A stretch of DNA of 64,000 nt, from the NCBI RefSeq assembly GCF_008801925.2, contig NZ_CP062804.1:1-64000 (forward strand), in the 5' to 3' direction. Origin of the DNA: Cupriavidus basilensis (lineage in GTDB: Bacteria > Pseudomonadota > Gammaproteobacteria > Burkholderiales > Burkholderiaceae). Of the stretch, positions 35,441-44,690 are shown piece after piece. Numbering within the stretch: the first letter of the stretch is position 1; the number at the start of each line of letters is the position of its first letter. Both the position numbers and the translations under genes were made by a program. The notes beneath the pieces are model-generated. The model saw nothing but the letters and a program-made list of their open reading frames with translations. It was not told where the DNA came from and ran no database searches.

Positions 35441-36630
35441 AAATCATCTTGTTGGGTCACCCCGTCTTTTTTGGCAGCCACAGCATGAACCGCTTCGCCG
35501 CGATGATCATCGACGGCATGCGCGCACGCGGCCACCAGGCCGAACTATGGACCCCCGCCGCCGTGATGTGCCGCCTGCCGGCGCGCGGCGGGCTGCGCAA
35601 ATGGCTGGGCTACATCGACCAGTACATCCTGTTCCCGATGCTCGCGCTGTGGCGTCTGCGCAAGGTCGACAAGGACACCTTGCTGGTGCTGGCCGATCAT
35701 GCGCTGGGCATCTGGATGCCGCTGCTGCGCCATCGTCCGCACGTGGTGCACTGCCATGATTTCATCGCCCTGCGCACGCTCGCCGGCGAGTTCCCCGAGC
35801 ACGGGCTCTCGGCCAGCGGGCACACCTACCAGTCGCTGATCCGTTGGGGGCTGTTGCAGGGAAAGGCGTTCGTTGCCGTCTCCAACAAGACCATGCGCGA
35901 CCTGCGGCGGCTGCATCCGTGCGCGCCCGAGGCGGCGTGGGTGGTCTACAACGGGATGAACTATCCGTTCCGCCGGATGGGCACCACCGAGGCGCTGGCC
36001 TGCCTGCAGCGTGCTGGCGCGCCTGCCGATCCGCAAGGCATGCTGGTGCATATCGGCGGCAACCAGTGGTACAAGAACCGCGAAGGCGTGCTGGCGCTCT
36101 ACCTGGCCTATTGCCGGCAGTGCCGGGAGCCGCGGGCGCTGTGGATGATCGGCGGCGATCCCACCGCGGAAATGCGCGAGCAGGGCGAACGGGCGATCGC
36201 CCTTGGCGGCAGCGTGCGCTTCCTGACGGGGCTGCCTACCGAAGCGGTGCAGGCAGCCTATTCGCTGGCCGCCGTGATGCTGTTTCCGAGCCTGGAAGAA
36301 GGTTTTGGCTGGCCCATCATCGAAGCCATGGCATGCGGCGCGCCGGTGCTGACGACGAATCGCGCGCCGATGACCGAGATCGGTGGCGACCAGGTGCAGT
36401 TGCTCGAGCCGTTGGCTAGCGGTGACATGGATGCCTGGGCGCAACGCGGCGCGGACGTGCTGGCCGGGATGCTCGCATGGCCGCAAGCGCGGCGCGCCGA
36501 GGTGGCAGCGCGCTCGATTGCGTGGGCGGCAAACTTCTCCGCCGAGAAGGCCATCGACCAGTACGAGAGCATTTATCTCACGGTGCTGGCGGCGGCTTCG
36601 GTGGAAGATCGCGTCTCGGTGGACGCCTGA
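35437..36630 (+). CDS. Glycosyltransferase family 4
   Basis: A 397-residue GT-B transferase closing the plus-strand assembly operon. Features: MKIILLGHPVFFGSHSMNRF at the N terminus, VVHCHDFIAL, then LVHIGGNQWYKNREGVL and SLEEGFGWPIIEAMACGAPV (EX7E motif). The ATGA overlap with the polymerase gene shows coupling. It converges with the minus-strand gene at 36671, only 40 bp away, without an obvious terminator between them. Confidence 0.9.
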   Translation: MKIILLGHPVFFGSHSMNRFAAMIIDGMRARGHQAELWTPAAVMCRLPARGGLRKWLGYIDQYILFPMLALWRLRKVDKDTLLVLADHALGIWMPLLRHRPHVVHCHDFIALRTLAGEFPEHGLSASGHTYQSLIRWGLLQGKAFVAVSNKTMRDLRRLHPCAPEAAWVVYNGMNYPFRRMGTTEALACLQRAGAPADPQGMLVHIGGNQWYKNREGVLALYLAYCRQCREPRALWMIGGDPTAEMREQGERAIALGGSVRFLTGLPTEAVQAAYSLAAVMLFPSLEEGFGWPIIEAMACGAPVLTTNRAPMTEIGGDQVQLLEPLASGDMDAWAQRGADVLAGMLAWPQARRAEVAARSIAWAANFSAEKAIDQYESIYLTVLAAASVEDRVSVDA

Positions 36631-36670
36631 GCACTACCTGACCGCCTGAGCACCTCAACGGTGGCGTGTG

Positions 36671-37933
36671 CTATTCGCTGCCGACCCCGACGGTGCTGGG
36701 CGCGCCGGCGGGCTGGTGCCTGATCAGCGCAAACAGCGCTTTCTCCAGTTCGCCCAGCACCATGTCGCGGTCCAGGTGCTGCTCGGCCCAGCGGCGCCCC
36801 GCGCCGCCCAGATGCGCGCGCAGCGCGGGCTGCGCCGCCAGCGTGTCGATGGCGGCGGCCAGCGCGGCCGCGTCGCCCGGCGGCACCAGCACGCCGCATT
36901 GCGCAACCACGCGGCCAAGTTCCGTGTCCGGCTCCGCGGTGGCGATCACCGGGCGCGCGCTGGCCAGCATGCCGGTCAGTTTCGAGGGCATGACCAGGTC
37001 GGCGGCGCCGGCGCGTTGTGGCAGCAGGTGAATGTCGGCGGCGGCCAGCAGCGAGGCAAACATGCCGGCGGGCTGCAAGGGCAGGAAGCGCACCTGTGGC
37101 AGCCCTGCGCAGGCGGCCTCCAGCGCGGGGCGCCCGGCGCCGTCGCCGCAGAAGATGAAGTGCAGGCGTTCATGGCCATCGAGCAGGCGGGCGGCATCAG
37201 CCATGACATCCAGCCCCTGCTTGGCGCCCATGTTGCCCGAGTACAGCGCCACCACGGCATCGGCCGGAATGCCCAGCGTGCGGCGCGCCAGCGTTGCGCT
37301 GCCGGCGTCGATTTCCCGCAGGTTGACCCAGTTGGGCAGCAAGGCCGCGCGCTCAGGCTCGGTGCCCTTGCCGCGCGCCAGCGAGACCATGGCCTGCGAG
37401 ATCGACGAGACCCGGTCAAAACGCGTCATCAACCGATGCTCCACGCGCTGCGCCACGCGGCGCAGCCAGGGCCGGCGGAGCAGCCCCAGCGCAAAAGCCG
37501 CATCGACCTCGTAGTCCTGCACATGCAGCCAGGTCTTGCAGCCGCTCCAGTGCGCGAACAGCAAAGCGGCGGGCGCGCACATCAGGGGGGGCTCCACCAC
37601 GAACAGCACATCCGGGCGCCAGCGCAACTGGGCCATCAGGCTGGGCAGGCTGGATACGGCAAAGCTTGCCAGGTGCAGCAGCCGCGTGATGCCGCCCGGC
37701 TTGCGCGGTACCCACAGCGGCGCGCGATACACCTCCACCCAGCGCCGCCGCTCGCGGCGGTATTGCCACGCGCGATAGCCCTCGCCCACGCGCCACGCCG
37801 GATAGTAGGGCGGCGCGGTGACCACTCGCACCTCGTGGCCGCGCGCGGCCAGCCACTCGGCCTGCTCGCAGGTGTACTTGCCGATGCCGGTCAGCTCGGG
37901 CGCATAGTTCAGGCAGTACATGAGTATCTTCAT
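36671..37933 (-). CDS. WcaI-type colanic-acid-like glycosyltransferase
   Basis: GT4 transferase of 420 residues resembling WcaI of colanic acid synthesis (a fucosyltransferase-type family). Motifs: MKILMYCLNYAPELTGIGKY, VVTAPPYYPAWRV, LHVQDYEVDAAFALG, then ALYSGNMGAKQGLD and DLVMPSKLTGMLASARPV. The last replaces the classical EX7E, as is usual in this subfamily. It belongs to the manC-gmd-fcl operon, consistent with a GDP-sugar donor. It is the last gene before the convergent assembly operon. Confidence 0.9.
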   Translation of the reverse strand: MKILMYCLNYAPELTGIGKYTCEQAEWLAARGHEVRVVTAPPYYPAWRVGEGYRAWQYRRERRRWVEVYRAPLWVPRKPGGITRLLHLASFAVSSLPSLMAQLRWRPDVLFVVEPPLMCAPAALLFAHWSGCKTWLHVQDYEVDAAFALGLLRRPWLRRVAQRVEHRLMTRFDRVSSISQAMVSLARGKGTEPERAALLPNWVNLREIDAGSATLARRTLGIPADAVVALYSGNMGAKQGLDVMADAARLLDGHERLHFIFCGDGAGRPALEAACAGLPQVRFLPLQPAGMFASLLAAADIHLLPQRAGAADLVMPSKLTGMLASARPVIATAEPDTELGRVVAQCGVLVPPGDAAALAAAIDTLAAQPALRAHLGGAGRRWAEQHLDRDMVLGELEKALFALIRHQPAGAPSTVGVGSE

Positions 37934-38063
37934 GGCAACGGTAGCGTCAGTGGCGTCGATGCGCTGTATGGGGTGTGCAGCCGTCGCGCCCGCTGCGGCG
38001 CGCAGGGTGCGCGGCGGCTATGTCGGGAAATGTCGGCGAATGTCGGCATAGGCCGGCGTGCGC
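37934..38063. other. Short gap with ATGTCGG repeats
   Basis: 130 bp inside the minus-strand operon. It carries three closely spaced ATGTCGG units between about 38032 and 38052. No promoter or gene is recognised. Confidence 0.4.
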
Positions 38064-39146
38064 CTAGTCCTCCGCCATGATCCGCACGCAGCCAGCCGCC
38101 ATGGCCCTGCCCGCGGAGGCGGGAGAGTCCTCCAGCGCGGCGGCCTGGCAGCGCTCGGCGGTGGCGGCGGCATCCGCAAAGCGCGTGGGCACCTGCACCA
38201 GGCACCTGGCCAGCGCACCGGCATCGCCCGCCTTGAAATACAGGCCGGTGACGCCGTCGCGTATCAGTTCGCCGGCGTCGTCGTTGTTCACGCTCACCAC
38301 CACCGGGCAGCCGTAGCTCAGCGCCTCGCGCACCAGCGGATGCCAGCGCTGCGCGGCATCGGGCAGCACCAGGCAGCTCGCCTTGCGGTACTCCACGGCG
38401 AAGTCGGCTGGCGCCATCGCGCCCAGGAAGCGTACCGACGACCCCAGCCCGAGCGCGTCGGCCATGGTGCGCAGCCGGCCATAGGCGCGGCCGGTGCCCA
38501 CCAGCGATAACGTGGCCGCCGGCCACGCCTGCCGCGCGCCGGCAAAGGCATAGAGCAGCAGCACCAGGGCCGGATCGTGCGTGAGGGCGCCAACATGCAG
38601 GAAATGCGGCGCATGGGCCGGCGCAGCGTGCGCGACCCGCTCGCGCCGTTCGGCGGCGGCATCGAAGCCGTCCGGCAGCACGGCCGGTGGGCGGCAGGCA
38701 AAGATCTTGCGCGGGGGAACGTCGGCGGCAATGGCGCGCGCGCAGCCGCGCTCGCTGCCCACGAAGACGCCCTGGCAATGGCGCAGCAATACCGCGTCGG
38801 CCAGTGCGCCAAAGCGCCCAGGCACGCTGGCAAAGGCGGCCCCATGGAAGAAGGCCGCGCGCCGCCGCCCCAGCGCCATGCTGGCCAGCAGCATGGCCCA
38901 GTTTTCCAGCCGGCTCCGTCCCGCCAGCACCACCAGCGCGCCCGGACTGAGCGAGATGGCGCGCATCTGTTGCAGGCAGCGCCGCCACAGGCCCGCATCC
39001 GCGCTGCCCGTGGGAAAGATGACCTGCCCGGGCCAGAGCGCGCCGGGGCTCGCTGCCCCGCCGCTGGTGGCCGAGGTAGCCGGCGTTGCGCACGCCGTGG
39101 CCTGAGGCCGGGCGCGCTTGTCGGGATGGCGGAGCAGGGGTTTCAT
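38064..39146 (-). CDS. Glycosyltransferase family 4-like protein
   Basis: A 360-residue GT-B protein. Its C-terminal domain is clear: FLHVGALTHDPALVLL, LSLVGTGRAYGRL, VRFLGAMAPADFAVEYRKA and RWHPLVREALSYGCPVVVS. The N-terminal 50 residues are low complexity. The ATG at 39146 is chosen over upstream candidates because GGAGG lies just before it, one base after the fcl stop. It probably adds a GDP-sugar to the EPS unit; acceptor unknown. Confidence 0.82.
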   Translation of the reverse strand: MKPLLRHPDKRARPQATACATPATSATSGGAASPGALWPGQVIFPTGSADAGLWRRCLQQMRAISLSPGALVVLAGRSRLENWAMLLASMALGRRRAAFFHGAAFASVPGRFGALADAVLLRHCQGVFVGSERGCARAIAADVPPRKIFACRPPAVLPDGFDAAAERRERVAHAAPAHAPHFLHVGALTHDPALVLLLYAFAGARQAWPAATLSLVGTGRAYGRLRTMADALGLGSSVRFLGAMAPADFAVEYRKASCLVLPDAAQRWHPLVREALSYGCPVVVSVNNDDAGELIRDGVTGLYFKAGDAGALARCLVQVPTRFADAAATAERCQAAALEDSPASAGRAMAAGCVRIMAED

Positions 39147-39147
39147 G

Positions 39148-40194
39148 TCAGGCCTCCACGTGTTGTGCCGGGGCTGTGCCATGCGCCAGCCTTCCGCTCT
39201 GCAGTGCATCCAGGTAGGCCAGCCGCAGGCCGTCGCGCAGCGCCACCGCTGGTTGCCAGCCGGTGGCGGCAAGGGCCGTGCAGTCGAGCCGCTTGCGCGG
39301 CGTGCCGTCGGGCTTGCCGTTGTCGAAGACGATGTCGCCGCGATAGCCCACGGTCTGCGCCACCAGCCCCGCCAGTTCGCGCACGCTGACTTCCTCGCTG
39401 CTGCCCACGTTCAGGAAACCTGCCGGCGCGGTCTGGCGGTACACGTCTTCTGGCAGCGCCATCACATGCAGGCATGCCGCGGCCAGGTCGTCCGCGTAGA
39501 GGAACTCGCGCAGCGGCGTGCCGCTGCCCCACACCGGCACGTGCTGGGCGTGCGCCATGCCGGCTTCGTGGAAGCGCCGCAGCAGGCCCGGTATCACATG
39601 GCTGTTGTCGGGGTGATAGTTGTCGCCCGGGCCGTAGAGGTTGGTCGGCATCACGCTGCGGTAGTCGGTGCCGTACTGGCGGTTGTAGCTCTCGCACAGC
39701 GCAATGCCAGCGATCTTGGCCAGGGCGTAGGGGGCGTTGGTGGGCTCCAGCGGCCCGGTAAGCAGCGCGGCTTCGCTGATGGGCTGGGGCGCGAACTTCG
39801 GGTAGATGCAGCTTGAGCCGAGGAATAGCAGGCGCTTCACGCCCGCACGCCAGGCTTCGTGGATGACGTTGGCCGCGATCATCAGGTTCTGCTGGATGAA
39901 CTCGGCGGGAAAGGTGTGGTTGGCGTGGATGCCGCCTACGCGCGCGGCTGCCAGGTAGACCGTGTCGATGCCCTGGGTGGCGAAGAACGCGCGCACCTGC
40001 TGCTGGTCGGTGAGGTCGAGCGCGGCGTGGCCGCGCGTGATGATGTCGGCCTGGCCACGCGCGTCCAGCGCGCGCACGATGGCGGAGCCAACCATGCCGC
40101 GGTGGCCCGCCACGAACACCCGCGATTGCCGCGCCGGCTGGGGCGCGGACGGCGGCGCGGGCTTGCTTGACACTGCGGTGCCGGCTTCACTCAT
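39148..40194 (-). CDS. fcl: GDP-L-fucose synthase
   Basis: Bifunctional epimerase/reductase converting GDP-4-keto-6-deoxymannose to GDP-L-fucose with NADPH. A 348-residue SDR protein: cofactor loop [15 protein letters not shown] (family GxxGxxG), [11 protein letters not shown] with the catalytic Ser, and YALAKIAG with the YxxxK pair. An N-terminal extension of about 20 residues is low complexity. The start codon overlaps the gmd stop; an ATG three codons upstream is also possible. Together with manC and gmd it gives a complete route from mannose-1-phosphate to GDP-fucose. Confidence 0.93.
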   Translation of the reverse strand: MSEAGTAVSSKPAPPSAPQPARQSRVFVAGHRGMVGSAIVRALDARGQADIITRGHAALDLTDQQQVRAFFATQGIDTVYLAAARVGGIHANHTFPAEFIQQNLMIAANVIHEAWRAGVKRLLFLGSSCIYPKFAPQPISEAALLTGPLEPTNAPYALAKIAGIALCESYNRQYGTDYRSVMPTNLYGPGDNYHPDNSHVIPGLLRRFHEAGMAHAQHVPVWGSGTPLREFLYADDLAAACLHVMALPEDVYRQTAPAGFLNVGSSEEVSVRELAGLVAQTVGYRGDIVFDNGKPDGTPRKRLDCTALAATGWQPAVALRDGLRLAYLDALQSGRLAHGTAPAQHVEA

Positions 40195-41407
40195 GATGGT
40201 CATAGGCGCGGAAGCCAGCCAGCTTGACGAACGCATCGCGCCGCGCCGCGGCAAAGTCCGCCTCCATCATTTCCCGCACCAGGGCCCCGAAGCTCGTGCG
40301 CGGCGCCCAGCCCAGCTGTTCGCGCGCCTTGCTGGCGTCGCCCAGCAACGTTTCGACTTCGGTCGGGCGGAAGTAGCGCGGGTCCACGCGCACAATCGTG
40401 TCGCCCACCTTGCAGCGCGCTGCCACCGGGCAGGTGGCGGCATCGACGCGCGCCACCACGCCTACCTCATCGGCACCTTCGCCTTCGAAGCGCACCGTGA
40501 TGCCGAGCTGCAGGGCGGCCAGCTGCACGAACTCGCGCACGCTGTGCTGCTCGCCGCTGGCGATCACATAGTCCTCGGCTTTGTCCTGCTGCAGCATCAG
40601 CCACTGCATTTCCACGTAGTCGCGCGCATGGCCCCAGTCGCGCAGGGCCGACAGGTTGCCGAGATAGAGCGTGTCCTGCAGCCCCAGCACGATGCGCGCC
40701 ATCGCCCGCGTGATCTTGCGCGTGACAAAGGTCTCGCCGCGCACCGGGCTCTCATGGTTGAACAGGATGCCGTTGCAGGCGTACATGCCGTAGGCCTCGC
40801 GATAGTTCACCGTGATCCAGTAGGCGTACAACTTGGCGGCCGCATAGGGGCTGCGCGGGTAGAACGGCGTGGTCTCCTTCTGCGGTGTTGCCTGCACCAG
40901 GCCGTACAGCTCGGATGTGGACGCCTGGTAGAAGCGGGATTGCTTTTCCAGGCCAAGGATGCGCACGGCTTCTAGCAGGCGCAGCGTGCCCAGCGCGTCC
41001 GTGTTGGCGGTGTATTCCGGTTCCTCGAACGACACCTGCACGTGGCTTTGCGCCGCCAGGTTGTAGATTTCATCGGGTTGCGATTGCTGTACCACCCGCA
41101 CCAGGCTGGCGGTGTCGGTCATGTCGCCGTGATGCAGGATCAGGCTGCGCCTGGGCGCTTGCGGATCCTGGTACAGGTGGTCGATGCGCTCGGTGTTGAA
41201 CAGCGAACTGCGGCGCTTGATGCCGTGCACCTCGTAGCCTTTGGCAATCAGCAGCTCGCACAGGTAGGCGCCGTCCTGCCCGGTGATGCCGGTGATCAGC
41301 GCGCGGCGCGGGCGTTGCGCGCAGCCGCTGCCCGTGCTGCCGCTGGACTCGGGCTGCCGCCCGGTTGCCGTGAGCCGGCCGAAGGGTTCGAGGTCATGTG
41401 CGCCCAT
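40187..41407 (-). CDS. gmd: GDP-mannose 4,6-dehydratase
   Basis: Converts GDP-mannose to GDP-4-keto-6-deoxymannose. The 406-residue SDR has the cofactor loop [12 protein letters not shown], the NLAAQSHV motif, STSELYG, and YxxxK in [11 protein letters not shown], with [16 protein letters not shown] near 220. The N-terminal 45 residues (Ser/Gly/Pro-rich) precede the normal family start, so a later initiation site is possible, although none with a good ribosome-binding site was seen. It overlaps manC by 14 bases and fcl by 8, so all are cotranscribed. Confidence 0.95.
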   Translation of the reverse strand: MGAHDLEPFGRLTATGRQPESSGSTGSGCAQRPRRALITGITGQDGAYLCELLIAKGYEVHGIKRRSSLFNTERIDHLYQDPQAPRRSLILHHGDMTDTASLVRVVQQSQPDEIYNLAAQSHVQVSFEEPEYTANTDALGTLRLLEAVRILGLEKQSRFYQASTSELYGLVQATPQKETTPFYPRSPYAAAKLYAYWITVNYREAYGMYACNGILFNHESPVRGETFVTRKITRAMARIVLGLQDTLYLGNLSALRDWGHARDYVEMQWLMLQQDKAEDYVIASGEQHSVREFVQLAALQLGITVRFEGEGADEVGVVARVDAATCPVAARCKVGDTIVRVDPRYFRPTEVETLLGDASKAREQLGWAPRTSFGALVREMMEADFAAARRDAFVKLAGFRAYDHHE

Positions 41408-42818
41408 AGATATCTGCCATCCGGATGATGTCGTCTTCGCCAAGGTAGGAGCCGGACTGGATCTCGATCAGTTCGAGCGGGATCCGGCCGGGGTTTTCAA
41501 GGCTGTGCGCCTCGCCGATCGGGATATAGGTGGATTGGTCTTCGGTCAGCAGGTACTCGACGTCTCCGCGGCGCACGCGCGCCGTGCCGGAAACCACCAC
41601 CCAGTGCTCGGCACGGTGGTGATGCAGTTGCAGCGAGAGCTTGGCGCCAGGTTTGACCGTGATGCGCTTGACCTGGTAGCGCGTGCCGTGGTCCACGGCG
41701 TCGTAGGCGCCCCAGGGCCGGTATACCTTGCGATGCTGGGTGGCCTCGGGGCGGCCCTGGGCGCGCACCGTTTCCACCAGCTGCTTCACGTCCTGGCAGT
41801 GATCCTTGTGGACCACCAGCACCACGTCCGGTGTTTCCACCACCATCACGTCGTCCAGGCCGGCGACCGCCACCATCCGGTGCGAAGCGTGGACAAGGCA
41901 GCCCTGTGCATGGTGCGTGACCACGTCGCCGATGGCCACGTTGCCATCGGCGGTCTTCTCGGCGGCCTTCCAGACCGCGTCCCAGGAGCCCACGTCGCTC
42001 CAGTCGGCGGACAGCGGCGCCATTTGCGCGTCACGCAGGTGCTCCATCACGGCGTAGTCGATCGAGTCGGAGCGGCAGGCGGCAAAGGCGTCCGTGTCGA
42101 GCCGGAAGAAGTCCAGGTCGCGGTGGCCGCGCACCATCGCTTCCTGCGCGGCCAGCAGGATGTCGGGGGCGAACCGCTCCAGCGCGGCGAGATAGACGGA
42201 GGCGCGGAACAGGAAGATGCCGCTGTTCCAGAAGCAGTTGCCTTCCTGCAAGTAGCCGGTGGCCATTTCCAGCGAGGGCTTCTCGACGAAGCGTGCGACC
42301 GACAGCAAGTCAGCCGTATTGCTGGGCACCGCCTTGATATAGCCGTAGCCGGTGGCCGCGAACGTGGGCACCACGCCCAGCGTCACCACCACGCCGGTTG
42401 CGGCCACGGCGCTGGCCTGGCACACGGTCTGGGTGAAGGCGGCGCGGTCGCGGATCAGGTGATCGGAAGGCAGCACCAGCAGCACCGGGTCCGCGCCGTC
42501 GCTGCGCGCTTGCAGCGCGGCCACCGCCGCAGCCGGCGCGGTATTGCGTGGATGCGGCTCGAGCACGATGGCGGACAACGCGCAGCCTGCCTCCCGTGCC
42601 TGCTCGGCCACCACGAAACGGTGCGCTTCGTTGCTGACCAGGATCGGGGCTTGCGCACCGGGAATCTCCCGGACCCGCAACAGGGTGTCCTGCAGCAGCG
42701 AGTCCTGTCCGAGCAGGCGCAGGAACTGCTTGGGATAGCCGTCGCGCGACAATGGCCATAGCCGCGAGCCCGCGCCGCCACAGAGGATGACCGGTACGAT
42801 CTGCTTGTCGTCTGCCAT
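41394..42818 (-). CDS. manC: Mannose-1-phosphate guanylyltransferase / mannose-6-phosphate isomerase
   Basis: Bifunctional enzyme of 474 residues supplying GDP-mannose. The N-terminal nucleotidyltransferase has the signature [20 protein letters not shown] (13-32), LPSDHLI and [10 protein letters not shown]. The C-terminal cupin-like isomerase domain has [28 protein letters not shown] is good. It is the first gene of the manC-gmd-fcl-GT-wcaI-like operon; the promoter should lie in the 200 bp upstream. Confidence 0.96.
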   Translation of the reverse strand: MADDKQIVPVILCGGAGSRLWPLSRDGYPKQFLRLLGQDSLLQDTLLRVREIPGAQAPILVSNEAHRFVVAEQAREAGCALSAIVLEPHPRNTAPAAAVAALQARSDGADPVLLVLPSDHLIRDRAAFTQTVCQASAVAATGVVVTLGVVPTFAATGYGYIKAVPSNTADLLSVARFVEKPSLEMATGYLQEGNCFWNSGIFLFRASVYLAALERFAPDILLAAQEAMVRGHRDLDFFRLDTDAFAACRSDSIDYAVMEHLRDAQMAPLSADWSDVGSWDAVWKAAEKTADGNVAIGDVVTHHAQGCLVHASHRMVAVAGLDDVMVVETPDVVLVVHKDHCQDVKQLVETVRAQGRPEATQHRKVYRPWGAYDAVDHGTRYQVKRITVKPGAKLSLQLHHHRAEHWVVVSGTARVRRGDVEYLLTEDQSTYIPIGEAHSLENPGRIPLELIEIQSGSYLGEDDIIRMADIYGRT

Positions 42819-42966
42819 GGCATGTCTCCTTCAAGCAGCACGAAGCCTGGCTCGCGTTCACGGCGAGCCGGGTGACGGGTAGTGAGGTGACTGTAATGCC
42901 GGGCCGCGAGGGGGACTGTTGGCTAGCACACACTCGACGGCGTGCGCCAGGCAAGCACGAAAAAAA

Positions 42967-42993
42967 GCCGTCTGCGCGCAAGGCGAAGACGGC
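42967..42993 (-). terminator. Intrinsic terminator of the gene at 43025
   Basis: A 7-bp perfect stem GCCGTCT/AGACGGC (42967-42973/42987-42993). On the minus strand it is followed by seven T residues. It insulates manC from the upstream small gene. Confidence 0.8.
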
Positions 42994-43024
42994 GTACGAG
43001 GCTAGATGGCCGGGAAGGATCGGC

Positions 43025-43357
43025 TTAGCGGGCCCAGTAGCCGGGCTGCATCACCCAGCCGCCGCGCGGGCTCTGCACCCAGCGCTCGGGCACATAGCGG
43101 TGACCCGGGCGTTCGCGCTGCCAGTAGCCGCCGCGCCAGGCATAGCTGCCGCCGTTGGCGCTCCAGTGTCCCGGCACCCACGCCTGGCCAGGGCGGGCCG
43201 GCGGGCGCGGTTCATAGCGCGGCGGGGGCGGCGCGGGGCGCATGTGCGGGCTGCCGTGGTAGCCCGGGGGATAGGCCTGGGCCTGGGCCGGCGAGATCAG
43301 GCCAAGCGCGGCGCCGGCGGCAAGGGTAGTGAGGGCGAGCAGCAGTTGGCGTTTCAT
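43025..43357 (-). CDS. Secreted Trp/Gly-repeat protein (WXXGXW / BcpO-like)
   Basis: A 110-residue exported protein. The signal peptide covers about residues 1-27 (MKRQLLLALTTLAAGAALGL, cleavage near AQA-Q). A Pro-rich stretch (about 40-58) follows, then repeated Trp-Gly motifs: AWVPGHW, YAWRGGYW and WVMQPGYW. Such small WxxGxW proteins are common in Burkholderiales; they are thought to be periplasmic or envelope-associated with no clear function. It is followed by its own terminator and is probably monocistronic. Confidence 0.8.
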   Translation of the reverse strand: MKRQLLLALTTLAAGAALGLISPAQAQAYPPGYHGSPHMRPAPPPPRYEPRPPARPGQAWVPGHWSANGGSYAWRGGYWQRERPGHRYVPERWVQSPRGGWVMQPGYWAR

Positions 43358-43427
43358 GGTTCAACTCCAGGGGTGCGAGTGATGCGTTGAATTTCGGGGG
43401 CGGCGCGTGTGTGTTACCTGCAGCCGC

Positions 43428-43547
43428 TCAATAGCGGTCGTGGTAACGGTACGGCGGCGGGCCGCCACGCGGGGGCACCACGATGCAGGCGGACAGCAGG
43501 GACGCTGCGGAGCAGAGCAGGACAACCAGGGCGATGGCGCGTTTCAT
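43428..43547 (-). CDS. Small lipoprotein (39 aa)
   Basis: Read directly from the minus strand: MKRAIALVVLLCSAASLLSA, then Cys21 in lipobox LLSAC, followed by IVVPPRGGPPPYRYHDRY. GGAG lies 9 bases before the ATG. The short mature part of about 19 residues is Pro/Tyr-rich. It lies 70 bp upstream of, and parallel to, the WxxGxW gene. Such minute lipoproteins are common in Burkholderiales. Function unknown. Confidence 0.6.
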   Translation of the reverse strand: MKRAIALVVLLCSAASLLSACIVVPPRGGPPPYRYHDRY

Positions 43548-43647
43548 GTTGGGGACTCCGTGACTGGCTTCGCGTTGAACATGGCCTCACTGTAGCCATC
43601 GGGCTCGCGCCGGTGTGCTTGCACTTGTAAGGCGCAATCACACTTTC

Positions 43648-43689
43648 AAGGGCCCCGGCTTCACCTTCGGCGAGGCTTTCCGGGCCCTT
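43648..43689. other. Imperfect inverted repeat in the intergenic gap
   Basis: AAGGGCCC (43648-43655) pairs with GGGCCCTT (43682-43689) around a CG-rich interior. It lies in the 310-bp gap between the ABC transporter operon end and the small lipoprotein. No T-tract makes it a clear terminator. Confidence 0.35.
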
Positions 43690-43766
43690 GCGTGTCGCCC
43701 GCCAGGCCTTGCCGGCATTGGGCGCACGGGTGATGGCGCGGGGCCGGCCGCAGCCGCGAAAAGAAA

Positions 43767-43788
43767 ACGGGACCGTGGCCGGTCCCGT
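43767..43788 (-). terminator. Intrinsic terminator of the ABC-transporter operon
   Basis: An 8-bp perfect stem ACGGGACC/GGTCCCGT with a 6-nt loop. On the minus strand it is followed by TTTCTTTTC. It lies about 70 nt after the ATPase stop codon. Confidence 0.75.
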
Positions 43789-43856
43789 AATGTGGCGTTA
43801 CATCGGAAATAACTCTCGCAAAGATTTACCCCTGCGGCGGCCCGTTTGCGCGCGCC

Positions 43857-44690
43857 TTAGCGGGCCCGCACCTCGCGCTGGAACACCGCCAGCGCCTGCG
43901 CGCGGGTGGCAATGAAGCGCGGATCGGCCGCCGCCTGCGCATCGCGCGGGCGCGGCATGTCGAAGTCGATCGCCTCGGCCACGCGCGTGGGCCGGCGGGT
44001 CAGCAGCAGGATGCGGTCAGCCAGGAAAACCGCGTCTTCCAGGTCGTGCGAGACGATCACCATGGTGGTGCCCTCCGCCAGCTGCACCTCCTGGAGCTTG
44101 TCGCGAATGAACAGGGTGGTCTCGAAATCCAACGCAGAAAAGGGTTCGTCGAGGAACAGCACCTCGGGCCGCGGCGCCAGCGCACGCATGATGCAGATCA
44201 GCTGCTGCTGCCCGCCAGAGAGCTCGTAGGGAAAGCGGTTGACGTCGAAGCGCACGTCGAAGGTGCGCAGCAGTTCCTCGGTGCGCGCCTTGGCTTGTGC
44301 CTCCGGCATGCCTTTGCGGCGCAGCGGGTAGGCCACGTTGTCGCGCGCGGAGATCCACGGCAGCAGGGCGTCCCGGTAGTTCTGGAACACATAGCCGATC
44401 ACGGTCTGGCGCAACGTCTTGCCATCGAACAGCACCTCGCCCCGGTCGAACGGCAACAGGCCCGCCACCATGTTGATCAGCGTCGACTTGCCGCAGCCGT
44501 TAGGCCCGAAGATCGAGACGATCTTGCCACGCGGCAGGTCCAGGTCGAGATGCTGGTACAGCGGCACGCCGCCGAAGGCCTTGGACAGGCCGCGGATGGT
44601 GACATGGACTTCGCGCCCGGCCGGTGCGGCCACCAGCGCCGATGGCGGTGGCGCGTCGGCCACGCCGGCCCCCGATTGCAGGACTCTCAT
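43857..44690 (-). CDS. ABC transporter ATP-binding protein (nitrate/taurine/cyanate type)
   Basis: Importer ATPase of 277 residues, SsuB/TauB/NrtD-like. Walker A is GPNGCGKST, the Q-loop is in YVFQNYRDALLPW, the signature is LSGGQQQL, Walker B VLFLDEPFSALD and the H-loop SHDLEDA. The first 35 residues are a low-complexity extension. The start overlaps the permease stop (ATGA) and follows GGAGCGG. It forms an import system with the two upstream genes; the amidase and cyanase context suggests a small nitrogenous substrate. Confidence 0.92.
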   Translation of the reverse strand: MRVLQSGAGVADAPPPSALVAAPAGREVHVTIRGLSKAFGGVPLYQHLDLDLPRGKIVSIFGPNGCGKSTLINMVAGLLPFDRGEVLFDGKTLRQTVIGYVFQNYRDALLPWISARDNVAYPLRRKGMPEAQAKARTEELLRTFDVRFDVNRFPYELSGGQQQLICIMRALAPRPEVLFLDEPFSALDFETTLFIRDKLQEVQLAEGTTMVIVSHDLEDAVFLADRILLLTRRPTRVAEAIDFDMPRPRDAQAAADPRFIATRAQALAVFQREVRAR

